DNA from: Ephydatia muelleri
Lineage: Eukaryota; Porifera; Demospongiae; Spongillida; Spongillidae
Assembly: GCA_013339895.1 (NCBI GenBank)
Contig: JABACO010000012.1
Span: 6,190,248-6,254,247, forward strand
DNA: 64,000 bases
Direction of reading: 5' to 3'
The first letter of the stretch is position 1, and each line of letters starts with the position of its first letter. The notes under the pieces were generated by a model, which made no database searches, was not told the origin of the DNA, and saw only the letters and a program-made list of their open reading frames with translations. Both the position numbers and the translations under genes were made by a program. Below are positions 1-25,393 of this stretch, one piece after another.

Positions 1-571
1 ATATTACAATGATCGCCGGCGGCCCCCCCCCCCCCCGTTTTAATGTCTTCAACATTTTAGGACCTAAATGTAGCTATATCATTCTGCTGCGACTCGTCCA
101 CCAAATAGAGTACTACTAGTTCGCTGAATGCTGCTAGAGGGAATCTGCGGTACATCACCCTCATGTGACCCCTTTGGTGCTCTTCTATGATGCAGTTACA
201 GTTCATGTATTACCGTATATACCACTGCATTTACAAATAGATAATTCTAGAGTGCGCGGTCTGGGAACGGAAAATTTGCTTTTCGGTTTACAGAATTGAT
301 TGGAATGTGTCACCCAATAATTTTATAGTTAATACCAATCGCGTCCGGGAAAAAAATGAAGGAAAAAGTTCCATGCACCCACTCGAACTAGCTATGAAAC
401 CTGCAAGTGTGGAAACAACGAGTATCTTCACCAGAAGGATCTTACGAATATTGGTTCAAAACCTGGCCGTATTTGACTTTCGCGTCAATAAACGCTTGGC
501 CTGGGCACGCGAAAAGTCGGCATAATTAATATGCATGCATATTAAGGGAAGGAACAAACCACCGCTTACCA
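1..571. other. Upstream region of the IgTIR gene
   Basis: No convincing gene is seen. The stretch holds a run of 14 C (23-36) and otherwise ordinary AT-leaning sequence leading to the start codon at 572. It presumably contains the promoter and 5' UTR of the IgTIR gene, but I cannot point to a TATA box or initiator with confidence. Confidence 0.4.
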
Positions 572-3500
572 ATGGAACGCGCACAGTTCTATTTGCTTCT
601 CTGCACTGCAGTTACTATATATGCGTCTCAAGGTATGTTCGTACCCAATCCCGGACCGCCCACTTGGTCTATGTATGCATGCAGAATTTAGTTTGCTTCT
701 GCGAAGTACTTGCAGGGCGGGATGCGCAGGGTATTGAAAGTGTGCGGGACTCTTAACTTCTGCCGTACTGTTATATCTACGTACGATCGTTACATTTGTT
801 GACATCTTCTGGTGTGGTTAACACATATGTTTACTGCAAACAGATTCGTGCGATAGAAGACCTGATGGCGACATTGTGTGCGAGACCTACGGAGAGAGCG
901 TCTCCATACCTTGTGCAAGGTTCCTGCTCTCATCTGACAAACACTACTACTCCTACTACGTTAAAGAGAACAGCACGTGGATAGCCCGCGAAGGTCCCGG
1001 CACTCTGCACGTGGCGGTCGCGATGGGCGACAACGGTCATCGCATCTGCTGCCACCAGGCGCTACAACACCATGCGGAGGTGTGCTTCAAGCTGAGCGTC
1101 TTGAGTGAGTTACATCCGTCACCACATTACCTGCTAAGAATCGTAGAGGATTTAATTTAAACAAACCGATATGTAACCATGACAACGACGTGTGAATATC
1201 TTTTCACCAGGGCCACCCGTAGAAGTTCCACTCGTCTGGTCACCGGGCTACAGCAGCGTTCCCGTGGTAGGCCAGCCGTTCGGACTGACCTGTCCCCTGG
1301 AGGGCAACCCTCCCCTCACCTACACTTGGGAGAGGTACCCCACCATTGACAGACAGAGTCCCCCACTCCCCCTGCCCCCTACCCTCACGTTTGGAGCGGG
1401 TGGTCACTCGTGGGAGGTGGACAGCTTCAGTGCTCAGGAGAATGGATTCTACGTGTGCAAAGGATCCAATGCCTTGGGAAGTCATTCTTACGTCAATGTC
1501 AGGCATTTCTACTTGAATGCAGACAGTAGGTCCCACCCCCTATACACACACACACACACACACATACACACACACACACACACATACACACACACACACA
1601 CACACACCTATCTCTGCTGCTGTTGCGTCTATGAATTGTATACCTGCAATTGATGTGTGTGTATAAGATGTGTGCATGTACAGTCTGTGAGCTATGTATG
1701 TTGTCAGGGGTGATTGGAACTCTGAAGGGGTGGATCTATTGAAGGACCTATCAAAATTTGATGGTTCTGATAAGAGCTCTGTGGCTTTCTGTATAGCCCA
1801 CCTACCTATTAGGAGGCGACATAAATAGAGGGGGCGTTGCTGATGAGGTGTTACTGGTTTATTTTAATTTTATTATTTTTTTAGAGGGGGGGTAGACCAT
1901 ATCTAGCGCTCTACTCATTGGTCACGTGTAATGCACTGCATGACTATGTATTGTTTCCCTATGCTATTCGCACACTCCCGTCCAATACTCCTCTCCTCAT
2001 TCCTTCCTCCCTTCCCCCCACATTCCACAGAATGCAGCCAACACTATCAGAGATCGGCAAACATCCTCATCACAGGGGGCTCCCCTCACCACCACGCCCC
2101 CCTCGGTTCCACCCTCACCCTCCACTGCACTGTGACTCCCGTGCAGAGGCTGAGGCCCGGCAGGCCCCAGTGGTGGAGGGTGAGGAGTGGGGATGGGAGG
2201 GATGAGGAGGAGGACCTGCCTCTCGTCACTACCGTGCAAGACAGCTATGATGGGGAGACGTGCACTTGGCACACCTCCCTGGTCATCCCCAGTGTCAGCC
2301 ATGAGACAACTGGGCAGTACTTCTGTGGGCTGGACAGGTTAAAAGAAAATATTACTGTTTCAATTAAAGGTACAGTTGGGTGAGGGGTTGTTGTAGCATT
2401 CGCAAGGCTATTGGAAGTGATTGTCTCTTTGGTGCCAGCTGGCTAATGAATCTATGCATGTGATTCACTTCAAGATGCAAGTGTGTGTGTGTTTGTGTGT
2501 GTTTGTGTGTGTGTTTGTGTGTGTGTGTGTCTGTGTCTGTGTGGTTTCTTCCCACTGAAATATACAATTGCATCCAAGTGAGTGTGCACGTGTGACTACC
2601 CTGCCGTGTTTCTCATTCTTCAGAGACAAAGTCAGGACCCAGTGTCTCTCTGTGCATCGGCACGCTCCTGATCCTTGTTTCAGCCGCGTGTGTGTGGATC
2701 CTTAGCTCGACCCAGCTCTCCCATGTGTTAGGGGGTGTGGCCCAGTGGGCGTACCAGGAACCTGAAGGTGAGGCTGCCTATGGAGCAGGGGGGAGGAGGC
2801 CCAAAGATGTGTGGGGATCACCTGCGTATAAACAAAAAAAAAGCATCGTTGCGTTAAAAAGTGTTTACGAGTGTGCATGCGTTGCCTCATGCATTAATGG
2901 GTATGGCACATTGCTGTACAGTGTGTGTCATATATGCGCAAAACGTTATTTGGAATGGGCACCGTGACCAGCTTATATGCATGCATATCTGCTCACAGCT
3001 GTGTGTAACCTGCGCATCTGCCTGCAAATCACATTCACACACTCACACATGCACAAAACATGCGTACTCGTGCATGTGCACATATGCACACACACACATT
3101 CACACACACACACTCACATACACACTCACATACACTCACACACACTCAATCACACACACACTCACACACACAGCCACCGGCTACCTCTATGATGTCTTCA
3201 TCAGCTCTCATGTGGAAGCATCTGAACTGGCCCACGACCAGCTCTTCAAAGGCCTGGAGGCGTGGTCCCCAAGAGGCTACAGGGTGTGCTGGCACGAGAG
3301 GGACTTCCTCACGGGGGCCACCATCTTGCAGAACATCTCTGAGGCCGTCCAGTCCAGCCGCAAGGTGGTGGTGGTCCTGAGCAAGCGCTACATGGAGAGC
3401 CAGTTCTGCAGGATGGAGCTGGATCTAGCCCTGCACAGGATGCACAGCTCTCGCACGCGATGCCTCATCCCCATCGCACTAGGCGAGGGATGTGTGCCAG

Positions 3501-4510
3501 ACGAGCTGAAGGGGAAGATTACGTACTGGCCACTGCGGGAGGCAGTCGTGAAGTCCGAAGAGGGAGGAAGGGAGGAGCTGCTGAGGAAGCTAACTTCTCT
3601 CATAGGTGTGTGTGAGGAGGGAGGGGATGAGAGGGAGGGGATGAGATGGAGGGGATGAGATGGAAGGGATGAGAGGGAGGGATGAGAGGGAGGGATGAGA
3701 GGGAGGGATGAGAGGGAGGGGATGAGAGGGAGGGGATGAGAGGGAGGGATGAGAGGGAGGGGATGAGAGGGAAGGGATGAGAGGGAGGGGATGAGAGGAG
3801 GGATGAAGGGAGGGGATGAGAGGGGAGGGACTGAAGTGGGAGGGAGGATGAGAGGGAGGGGATGAGAGGGAGGGATGAAGAGGAGGGGATGAGAGGGAGG
3901 GACTGAGAGGAGGGATGAGAGGGGAGGCGATGAGAGGAAGGGATGAGAGGAGGGGCTAGAGGGAGGGACTGAGAGGGAGGGGATGAGAGGAGGGGATGAG
4001 AGGAGGGGACAGGGAAAGGTTGGAACCGATACAGGCACTTTTTTGGGCTTATGTTGCTCAATGAATATTTAGAGCTGTGCAATGAAAGCTGACTTGATTT
4101 TTGTGTTGGTGTCTCTGTCTTTCCACAGTTATGAGGTCTTGCTGTTTTCATTGTTTTATGCTGTGAGGTGTACATTTTCAAATAATGTTTGAAATCTCAG
4201 CTGGGCTCCTCTCAACTAGGTGGCAAATAGTCTCAATTTTCAATGATATATTTCGGTGAATTCATACCCCATACTTGAGTAAAGTACTCAAAATATGACA
4301 CGCATCAAGAAGGTTACGTAGATTGTAAAATCGAATTAATTACATCATTTGTTTAAGTTGACAACCACAGCTAATTGTCTTATACCTATTCACACAACAC
4401 AGCTGTATGCTGGGGGGAAAAAAGTGTTTAATGACGTCTGCATGATTGTTTCTTTTTATACAGGAGACCCCATTGAAGTGAAGAGGTCACCTGTCTGCTC
4501 ACATGGCTAA
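572..4510 (+). CDS. IgTIR receptor: three Ig domains, TM helix, TIR domain
   Basis: A type I receptor with extracellular Ig domains and a cytoplasmic TIR signalling domain, the layout of IL-1R-family proteins and of the IgTIR receptors described in the sponge Amphimedon. Exons read as 572-632, 844-1104, 1211-1525, 2031-2369, 2624-2767, 3174-3605 and 4464-4510; every intron is GT-AG and phase 1, giving 532 residues. Exon 1 encodes a signal peptide (MERAQFYLLLCTAVTIYAS). Ig1 is about residues 22-107, Ig2 108-212 (TCPLEG to FYVCKGS) and Ig3 213-325 (LTLHCTV to YFCGL). The TM helix is about 332-351. The TIR domain, about 377-516, has box 1 YDVFISS, a BB-loop region RDFLTGATI and a box 3-like YWPL. 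The start is chosen because it gives a signal peptide and the right phase. The last exon adds a short basic tail. Ligand and adaptor cannot be inferred. Exon ends come from splice-site reading, not transcripts. Confidence 0.9.
1542..1608. repeat. (CA)n microsatellite in IgTIR intron 3
   Basis: Nearly pure CA dinucleotide run with two TA interruptions, starting 16 bases after the splice donor at 1526. A matching GT-type run lies in the next intron at 2479-2541. Confidence 0.95.
3014..3173. repeat. CA-rich microsatellite running into a splice acceptor
   Basis: Imperfect CA/CACT repeat that extends to the acceptor of the TIR exon: the last bases before the exon are CACACACACAG. The usual pyrimidine tract is replaced by the microsatellite. 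Confidence 0.9.
3610..4015. repeat. Purine-rich satellite in the last IgTIR intron
   Basis: About 400 bases built from GGGATGAGAGGGAG-like units of 10-15 bases, almost all purine on the + strand. It can form purine-motif triplex or G-rich structures in the transcript. Long Ser/Pro frames on the other strand here are repeat artefacts. Confidence 0.95.
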
Positions 4511-4712
4511 GCATTCTTCCCAATGTGTGTGTATGTGTGTGTGTGTATGTGTTGTAACTATGTGTAGTTGTTAACTATTTGTGCAACGTTTTGTGTGTGT
4601 ACGTGATTGATGAACAATGCAGTGAATCTGTTGATCAATTATCAGTCAGTGATTGCCGACATAGAGAACACACTATCTGTGCAAGCAATAATAATCACAA
4701 GCACGAGACACT

Positions 4713-4850
4713 AGAGAGCGTGTCCCTACTCTGTGCTGTCAGAGAGCGTGTCCCTACTCTGTGCTAGTCAGAGAGTGTGTCCCTACTCTGTGCTAGTCAG
4801 AGAGTGTGTCCCTACTCTGTGCTAGTCAGAGAGTGTGTCCCTACTCTGTG
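4713..4850. repeat. Minisatellite, about 29-bp unit, five copies
   Basis: Five head-to-tail copies of a unit beginning AGAGAG(C/T)GTGTCCCTACTC, nearly identical, so it is recent and probably variable between individuals. It lies about 200 bases past the IgTIR stop codon and may be in the 3' UTR. Confidence 0.95.
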
Positions 4851-5082
4851 TTTTATAAATAATGACATAGTGCCTGACTCTACAATGATTGACTTAAAAG
4901 ATGGAAACTGATAATTTAGAACTGGAAATAAATGGTAGGAGGAAAATAAATAGGCTACCTTGGAGCTGAGAGAAGACGAGAGTGTTGGATGTCGGATGTC
5001 GTGATGTAATCATTTACCTAATATCAAGATTGCACTAATTGTGCCTATAAAAACTGGTGAATAGCAATGCAGCAGGAATCTC

Positions 5083-5106
5083 GGGGGGGGGGGGGGGGGG
5101 GGGGGG
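5083..5106. repeat. Run of 24 G
   Basis: Uninterrupted G homopolymer. Similar runs occur on one strand or the other at 23-36, 11517-11535, 28655-28672 and 60242-60266; exact lengths are likely unreliable in sequencing. Confidence 0.9.
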
Positions 5107-5570
5107 AAGCAAGCTTCCCATAGTTGATGCAATGTGAACACCGGAGTGTGCAGATCAACAACTGGTGTGATGATTGACGTAACAATACAAGGAAAGGACT
5201 GCATTTTCTTGATGCATGCACAAGAGGTGGCAGATGTGCACTCTAGGTGTGGTATGGAAGTCATGCAATTGTTTATATATTACTTTGATACATATCTATG
5301 TAAATGTATAGAGTTAAGTAACAGGTCTCAGGCCCTGAGCTAGCTATGCATTGGAAAAGGAGCGTCTGTGGTTCCGAGTCTTGTGAAAAAGAAGTTTTGG
5401 ATTCACTTTTCACAATAGAACATATTCAGCGATGCTCTAGCCCTGTGATATGACATGCCTACATACTGGACATGCCTACACACCCATATCTGCAGCATAC
5501 ATTTCTCTGTTAAACATGATCTAGCTGTGTTGTCCATATCATCTCAAGGGTTTAATGAGATCTGAAACTT

Positions 5571-5602
5571 TACTGACACACCTTTTCAACGGTGTGTCAG
5601 TA
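5571..5602. repeat. Perfect 12-bp stem hairpin
   Basis: TACTGACACACC and its reverse complement are separated by an 8-base loop. It may be the end of a small inverted-repeat element; no larger element could be outlined around it. Confidence 0.8.
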
Positions 5603-6570
5603 TATTCTTTTGGAGCCCGCCCTCCCCCCTCCCCATGCATGCTGGTGAAATACTGCATGGCCCTGCCAAAGATGGTGCTCAACTTGACATTGGTTTTGGG
5701 AGAGGGCAGTACAAACGAGCATTCTTTTTGTAAAGATATGCATCTATAATGCATGTAAATCATAATCCATATAAATCACTCGATGCCTCACACAAAAAAG
5801 AAGAGCACAGGAGTATAGCAGGCCTCTTGTCCACTCTTAATCCGATCATGTGCATAGAAACTAGATTCTCAGGCCACCACCCGGTATCATTAAATAACTC
5901 TCCTTTTGCTATGAAGCTGTATAAGAGGGACCGCACCCACCATTGTTACATTCAACTTCCACCCAGTGACCATGCTGTGAATGACCTGTGCAACTTATTG
6001 ATTTACATGTCTGTGAATTATATTCTTCACATCACAAAAAGCTGATGTGCTGAGTCTGGGCCCAAGGCTAAAGGTCCTCCCTGATGTGCATGCTTCCGCT
6101 GCTTGCATCTATTATGAATTGCCTTCTGCCTCCTTGCAATGAACAATGCATGTCTCAAAGAGCTAAAGGATCAGAGAGGGAACTTATTTGAGAGTCATCT
6201 GTACTCAACGTGACAGACCAGCCGGAGGGACCCTTTCATTACATCACCCAAATCTCCTGTGTCACTGCTTTACCTATTCCTAACACAGAGATTGTTTGGC
6301 CCGGGCAATTCAACATTGAACATGGCAAAATGGTCACTGCTGGGATCGATGTTAATGTATGTATTACGGGATGCAATGTTGTGTTTGATTGTGCATTTTT
6401 TGTTGTATGCGTTCTTTTAAGTGTTCTGACAGCTGTTATTCATTTTCATAATTATTGAATTTGCATATATTTCTTACTACATACTATCTTGTCTGATATT
6501 CTACTTGTATGTTCTGTTACACATGTATGCTCAAATTGATAAAGAATTCATACAAATATTACAAATAAAC

Positions 6571-9500
6571 TTATTTAGTCTGGTCTTTAGCTAGCAAAAC
6601 TACTTTCTGTGGCCTTCCTTTAAATTCTAGAACAATGGACTCAATCTCCCAGTCTCCATCCTGATGAATAGCCGTGGTCCTCAGAAACCCAGCAGCTTTG
6701 GAGCCATACACTGGAATCAGCAACTGCTGGTGAAAAACAAGTATGGATTGCATTGCTCAACACTGCTGGTGCCGTGCGCTAACAGTACAAGGTATTGTTT
6801 AACGACACACATTTAAATAAAAGATACAGCCTACGAGCTAGTATGCACCCATTGGTTTATTTACATTCTGTTAATAATTCTTTCTAGGTAAGCACCACCA
6901 GTTTATTGTTACGTGTCTGTTTTTGTTCTGCTGCAACTATGTTATAATCCAATAATAAGAAAATGGGATCGTTTCCGCGAATAGGGACCTAACACACAAA
7001 TTATAAAATTTCCAGTATGTGCAATAGAAATGTAACACTTGCGTTGAAATGCATGGCTAATTTAAATTCCGAGCCTTACAACTCCATGACAGATACTCCG
7101 ATTCTCAGTGTGTAAGAAGCAATGTGCAGAGGACATTTCAGACTTCTAGATTATCTTGAAAAACAAGCGTTAGGTCCACTTTTGAAGGAAATGATCCCAA
7201 ATAATAATAAAAGGATCAACCTCAATAGATTGCAACTAATTTCAATCATCAGATATGTCATCACATTAGTGTCTCCCCAAGTAAAAGGCCGTTTGTTGTG
7301 AGTACAACATAGGTACAAACAGATATGCACAAAACACAGCCAAATATGCAGATCCGGATTTATAAGGTACGCAATTACAGCCAAAAGGAAGTGACACATC
7401 AGCACTAGGTGTGCAGTGTGTCTAGCAACACAGTATACACACACGCCTGTTGGCACAACTCGGCATGATTGTACATACAGCTACACACACACACAGACAC
7501 CCAAAAGACATGCCTCTCAATGCATACTATCTATGGCCTCTCTGGGAAAGCAGTCCAACTTCCTAGTGGCTATGTCCCACTAGCTAGGAATGAACAGAGT
7601 GCATTCATAATGGAAGCCATGGTGATATCATCAATGGTATGGCACACACACACACACACATGCACACACACACACACACACATGCACACACACATGTACA
7701 CACACTCACATGCATACACACACACGCACACACACACACACACACACACGCACGCACATGCACACGCACACACACACACACACACACATGCATATATGTC
7801 AAGCCTCACATGGATGTCAAGTGTGATGTGTACGGAGGAACAGGGTGACAACCAGAATGGAGGCGAGATTAGGAAACAGACTGGCGTGCACACATGTGCA
7901 GGAACAAATAAGTATACTATCGCACTGGCCAGGTGACCTGTAGCCTAACAAGACACCATTCTAGGCATTTAGCTTGGGCATTCTAAGTGACATATGCACA
8001 ATTGAATCGCTATGGATTTATCAGACTCACTAAAGTGTGGGGTATTCCCCTGCACGTACACATCATGTTACACGAGGTCCTTCCTACCAGTACACATGGT
8101 GATGTGGGAGGGAGGAAGGGAGGGAGGAGGAGGAAGAGTGGAATGAACATTGTAGCTATGGTTAGTCTGATGATGAGAAAATCATCCATGTAGTGTCACA
8201 ATACTTCTACTGCATGTGATAGCCAAAACAAAATCATTGAAAGCATGTGACAAAACAAAACAATACACGTAAAGTCTCCTGGAGCACAAAGCAGTCATTC
8301 CGGCCAGCAATAGTATGCTTCGCCAAAATCACAGCAGATCAGTGTAAAGCTAATATCCTGTGCAGTACGTGCTTACAACTATGGGCATGTTGCGTTCGAA
8401 AAGCACTGGCAGCAATCATTATGCACCCCCTGCACACACATGCACCCCCTGCACACACATGCACCCCCTGCACACACACACACCCCCTGCACACACATGT
8501 ATCGTGCATACACCCCCTGCACACACACGCACCCCCTGCACACACATGGATCGTGCATACACCCCCTGCACACACATTGTATCGTGCACGCACCACTATC
8601 CATCTGAATTGAATTGAATGGACGAGTAATGGCATACTAAATGAACTGACATAACTGCTATTTCAATAACTAAATGCAAAAATGCAGTCAGATCAAAGAT
8701 CAATAAAGTGCAAGCGATTTTTCGATATGACGTCATTGGGAAGAGACTTTAATGAACACGCTCTGTGAAGAAACACACCCTAATGATCGGGGAAGTATTT
8801 CAATGGATCTGTGCTCGTTGCTCCAAAGAGTGATCATGAGTAGGAGCTTTTGCTGTTCAAAGAAATTATGAAGAGAGAAGGTCCATAAGTCCATATACAA
8901 TCTTGTAACACATAAACTAATTCTGTGCTATTGTAGGGAGTCCAGAGAACGAGAGACAGGTCTGCTACCTTACACAGTGTGAGGGAGTCTAGCTCTTTTA
9001 AAGACTGACCTGGTAAAGAACTACTGTTAAGAGCCAGGGGGCTCCATATAGAGTGCAGGATGCAAGAACAGGGATACTTTATAAAGTACAGAAACACTTT
9101 ACAAGAAAAGCACAATGACCACAAGCTTTAGAGGCTACAGGTGAACACAGTGCACAGAAAGTTCTTGTAGGGAACTCTTGTGTTACTTGCACCTCCAGAG
9201 AAATCTGTGCATAGCGGTTTTATAGATATATTGGACTGGTCATTTATAACCGAATGCAGTAACTATTCACAAGGGCAGTATGAGCAGTGAGATATAACGT
9301 GGCCGTTCAAACACTATGAAAAAGGGCTGCCTCGTCCTACCCCCACCCCCTTCCCAAAAATGACGCCCCTCTTCTTTTCTACATTATTGCTTGCTGCATA
9401 CCATCCATATCCATGGCAACATTACACTTGCTATGTAATTGCTACTCGCTAGCCAAAGCGTCAGTCCAGCGGTGGAGTGGGCACACAATGACAGTGAGTG

Positions 9501-10046
9501 GGCGTGTTGTGTAAACATGTCACGGTTTAAAACACACACCTTCCCCATCTCAGAGAGTGCTAAGAAGTACACACGCTTCTGGAAAATCGAGCTCTCTCTC
9601 AGCCGACTGTTTGTAGTATCTATTTTTCAAACACGTATGGGTAGCACGAAAAGATGAATACGACACTCACGTGAGCGCTCTCTGCAGTGATCACGTTCTC
9701 TCTGTCTCTAAGCTTCAGCGCTTGGAAACGAAGCGGCTCGCCAAGGAGTCGACGTGCTTTTTCGTGTTCCCTCGCAACCCTGAGTGCCTTGGTGTAGCAA
9801 GGAGACGACGCTAGGTTCCCTTGTTTGCATCACGTGGAGGTCACACGCATACGCACAATGAGACCCAGGGCGGCCTCTAGGAATTAGCGCCTTACTTTGA
9901 ATGAGATAGTACAGTACGGAGCACCCCGTAACCGACAAGAAGGCACCATAAATGGCCGCTCTCTGGAGTGTTTCTAACGATATTCTGTGCAGCATCCCAA
10001 CGTGACTATGGGAACGGGTAGTGAATCCTCTCAAATTCACCATCAC
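6571..10046 (-). CDS. COA1-like mitochondrial respiratory-complex assembly factor (middle unresolved)
   Basis: COA1 family proteins are small single-pass inner-membrane proteins that help assemble cytochrome c oxidase and complex I. The first exon (10046-9896) encodes a basic N-terminus and a membrane helix ending CSVLYYLIQ, close to VYYLIQ in human COA1. The last exon (6726-6571) encodes [13 protein letters not shown] followed by [15 protein letters not shown] and a stop, matching the family's IPVSGSK...W.++.+.LELK pattern. A candidate second exon near 9619-9553 reads [15 protein letters not shown], aligning with the human YYKLAVEQLQSHPEA segment, but its phase does not join exon 1 directly, so a microexon or another boundary is likely. 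The segment holding the LGPPL motif was not found with confidence. An intron carries a MITE and CA and minisatellite repeats. Gene identity is likely; the exon model is incomplete. Confidence 0.62.
6964..7199. mobile_element. MITE (copy 1) with ~28-bp terminal inverted repeats
   Basis: The left end TGGGATCGTTTCC and right end GGAAATGATCCCA are inverted copies, and similarity continues inward to GGGACCTAA / TTAGGTCC. Internal sequence is shared with the copy at 19746-19989 (for example CAATAGAA..TAAC and ATTTCAGACTT.TAGA). No coding capacity. It sits in an intron of the COA1-like gene. Confidence 0.8.
7642..7792. repeat. (CA)n microsatellite with ATG/CG interruptions
   Basis: About 150 bases of CA repeat, interrupted by CATGCA and CACGCA. 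His/Thr and Cys/Val frames on both strands are artefacts of the repeat. Confidence 0.95.
8422..8578. repeat. Minisatellite CACCCCCTGCACACACATG, about eight copies
   Basis: Unit of 17-19 bases, CACCCCCTGCACACACA, with some copies separated by an inserted TGTATCGTGCATA-type spacer, a higher-order variant. It lies inside the COA1-like gene's intron region. No conserved-repeat/unique-spacer pattern that would suggest CRISPR. Confidence 0.9.
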
Positions 10047-10340
10047 GTGCCTTAATCACCGTTGGTGGCTCAAAATGGTGGTAGTGATTGGTTGCTTACT
10101 ATCATATTCGGTTTAAAACACCAGTACCTGTAGAAGGTGAGGGAAAGAGTGGATGTGATCGTGCGTTTTGGTTTTGAATACCGCGTATGGTGTATCTGTG
10201 TGCTTTTGAACGGTAAGATCGTCTGTGTCAGCAATTGCACTTCCCGTGACTACTGCTTGCGGTTACATCTACCGCAGTTGCGATCGCGCTAGAATAGGCG
10301 AGCAATTTATTTGCATGACACACACACGACTAATAAGCAG

Positions 10341-10403
<63 letters not shown>

Positions 10404-10833
10404 TGAGCGTGTATGTGCATGTTTGAGGGTGTTGTGTGCGGTACTTGTTTATGCGTGTGGCCGTGCGCGCGTGCGTGTGCGCTGTCCCTCTTCTCTCAAT
10501 TCTCCCTCTTGTCTCCCCTCCCCCACCCCCCTCCCCTGTCATTGTCCCTCCTTCTTGCAAGCAGTAAAACACCAGTTGTGACTCTAAATCGACTTGTTCT
10601 CCAACGAAGGGGCTAACGCTTATGCTCCTATATTTGCCCGCGTGAAGTGCATTGTTTATCATATGACCTTTGCAGTCCAAATCGAGTGCCACATGTCGAA
10701 GTCATGATGTTACTGCCCGCGAAGAGGGGATTTGCGGAGCACAAATGCACTACTCATATGCCAGCATGTGACTTCCGTTTGCAAGCATGTGACCTCGTAT
10801 CACTGGGAAGAGGGGGAGTGGTACTAGTGGTGT

Positions 10834-10868
<35 letters not shown>

Positions 10869-10954
10869 TGTGTGTGTATTGTGTGTGTGTGTTGTGTGTG
10901 TGTATTGTATGTGTGTAAGTGTGTGTATGTGTGTATTGTGTGTGTGTAATTATG

Positions 10955-10985
<31 letters not shown>

Positions 10986-11261
10986 TGTGCTGTCTGGGAA
11001 CCCTTGGTGGGGCTCGTTGAGTGTGACAAACAACTCTGGCATGTGACTTAACATGTGCCAATAACTCTATGTCACGGTGTTTGGACGTCATAGCTAACAT
11101 GATCAATGAAGCATCATGTGCACAATACAATGGTGTGCATTAATTGGCACATCCCCACACTGAGGTGCATATGGGCATATGGGGGAGGAGATTGGGTGAT
11201 CATTGCACTTCAGGGGTTGAATTTGATCTCTTTGTTCTCTTCAGTCTTCACCTCTTTGTAG
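10047..11261. promoter_or_regulatory. Head-to-head region between COA1-like and MAP3K genes
   Basis: About 1.2 kb separates the start of the COA1-like gene (-) from the first coding exon of the MAP3K gene (+). A possible non-coding first exon of the kinase gene ends near 10212 (ACG followed by GTAAGA); the next acceptor is at 11261. GT repeats fill 10331-10400 and 10832-10985. A shared or bidirectional promoter is plausible but no core element was identified. Confidence 0.4.
10331..10400. repeat. (GT)n microsatellite
   Basis: Pure GT run of about 70 bases, continuing as degenerate GT/GC sequence to about 10480. Related runs lie at 10832-10985 and 11283-11470. Confidence 0.95.
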
Positions 11262-11268
11262 GAATACA

Positions 11269-24657
<13,389 letters not shown>

Positions 24658-24846
24658 TCATACTGAAAGTATGCCTCACTTGGCTCCTTTGCAATCATTT
24701 TATGCGTATTCTCTGATGTTCATAACAAAAAACAGAGTTGTACAAATGTTTCATATTCTCTATATGTTTTATTTGAAATACATCTTGCAATGGTCCAATG
24801 CATACAGTTGTCGAGTGTGATAAAATTAACTAATGGACACTTCAAA

Positions 24847-24864
24847 AATAAATATAGAAATAAA
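24847..24864 (+). terminator. Polyadenylation signals of the MAP3K gene
   Basis: Two AATAAA hexamers (24847 and 24859) about 190-205 bases after the stop codon. Confidence 0.6.
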
Positions 24865-25284
24865 GATACATTCCACAGGGGAAAAAAACGCCTTTAATCA
24901 ATTTGAAATCTCGCAATTGATTTATAAATATAACCACACAGATTAAGACCTTATAGACTGATAGCGCGATGAAGCAACAGCGTGACCTGCATGCTTGGAG
25001 AGTTGCTGGATTTGGTCTGGTGAGTAGTTTCTAAGAGTGCCACATGATCAAGCACTTAGAATCATTAGCAGAATCTCTCACTGGCGCTTAGCGATGTACT
25101 TCCATTTATTTTCTTTCCGTTAATTGCTATGCGCTGGCTTTTTGTAATCCCGTAACGGGAAAGGGTAGTCTAAGTTACGCAAGCTGTAACTTAATTGTGA
25201 AGAGCAACAAGCGTATCACCGCACTTTCGTCGTGGGTGGAGAACTCAGGAGTGCACAGATCCAAGGTGAGGGCAACTGTGGATG

Positions 25285-25325
25285 TGAATGTATAAATGGA
25301 ACATACGCATGCGCACTGGTCGTGG
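25285..25325 (+). promoter_or_regulatory. Possible core promoter of the dispanin gene
   Basis: TATAAA near 25290 is followed by ACGCATGCGCACTGG, which contains the palindromic core recognised by NRF1-type factors. It lies about 100 bases before the proposed start codon. Motif-based only. Confidence 0.4.
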
Positions 25326-25393
25326 GAAACTGACGTTGCTCACGTGAGCCATTGCTTATTGCGTTACAAAACTTGTGCAGCAGGGTGCACAGA

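Larger units (their letters stand above)
4511..6570. other. Intergenic region between convergent genes
   Basis: 3' flank shared by the IgTIR gene (+) and the COA1-like gene (-). It contains a minisatellite, a G run and a small hairpin listed separately. Short open frames at 5749-6045 and 6210-6458 show no domain I recognise and lack convincing splice context. Confidence 0.6.

Noticed and set aside
3388-4181. Ser/Pro/Leu-rich frames on the - strand
   Set aside because: Antisense of the TIR exon joined to the purine satellite; low complexity only.
7570-7893. Cys/Val and His/Thr frames over CA/GT repeats (also near 10.3, 11.3, 11.9, 17.3, 20.6, 22.4 and 36.4 kb)
   Set aside because: Dinucleotide repeats stay open in several frames; no protein signal.
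7987-8193. + strand frame with [11 protein letters not shown], resembling the missing COA1 middle motif
   Set aside because: It is on the strand opposite to the COA1-like gene, so the similarity is taken as chance.
8422-8578. Possible CRISPR-like array
   Set aside because: Repeats are directly tandem or separated by one recurring spacer, not by unique spacers; the genome is eukaryotic.
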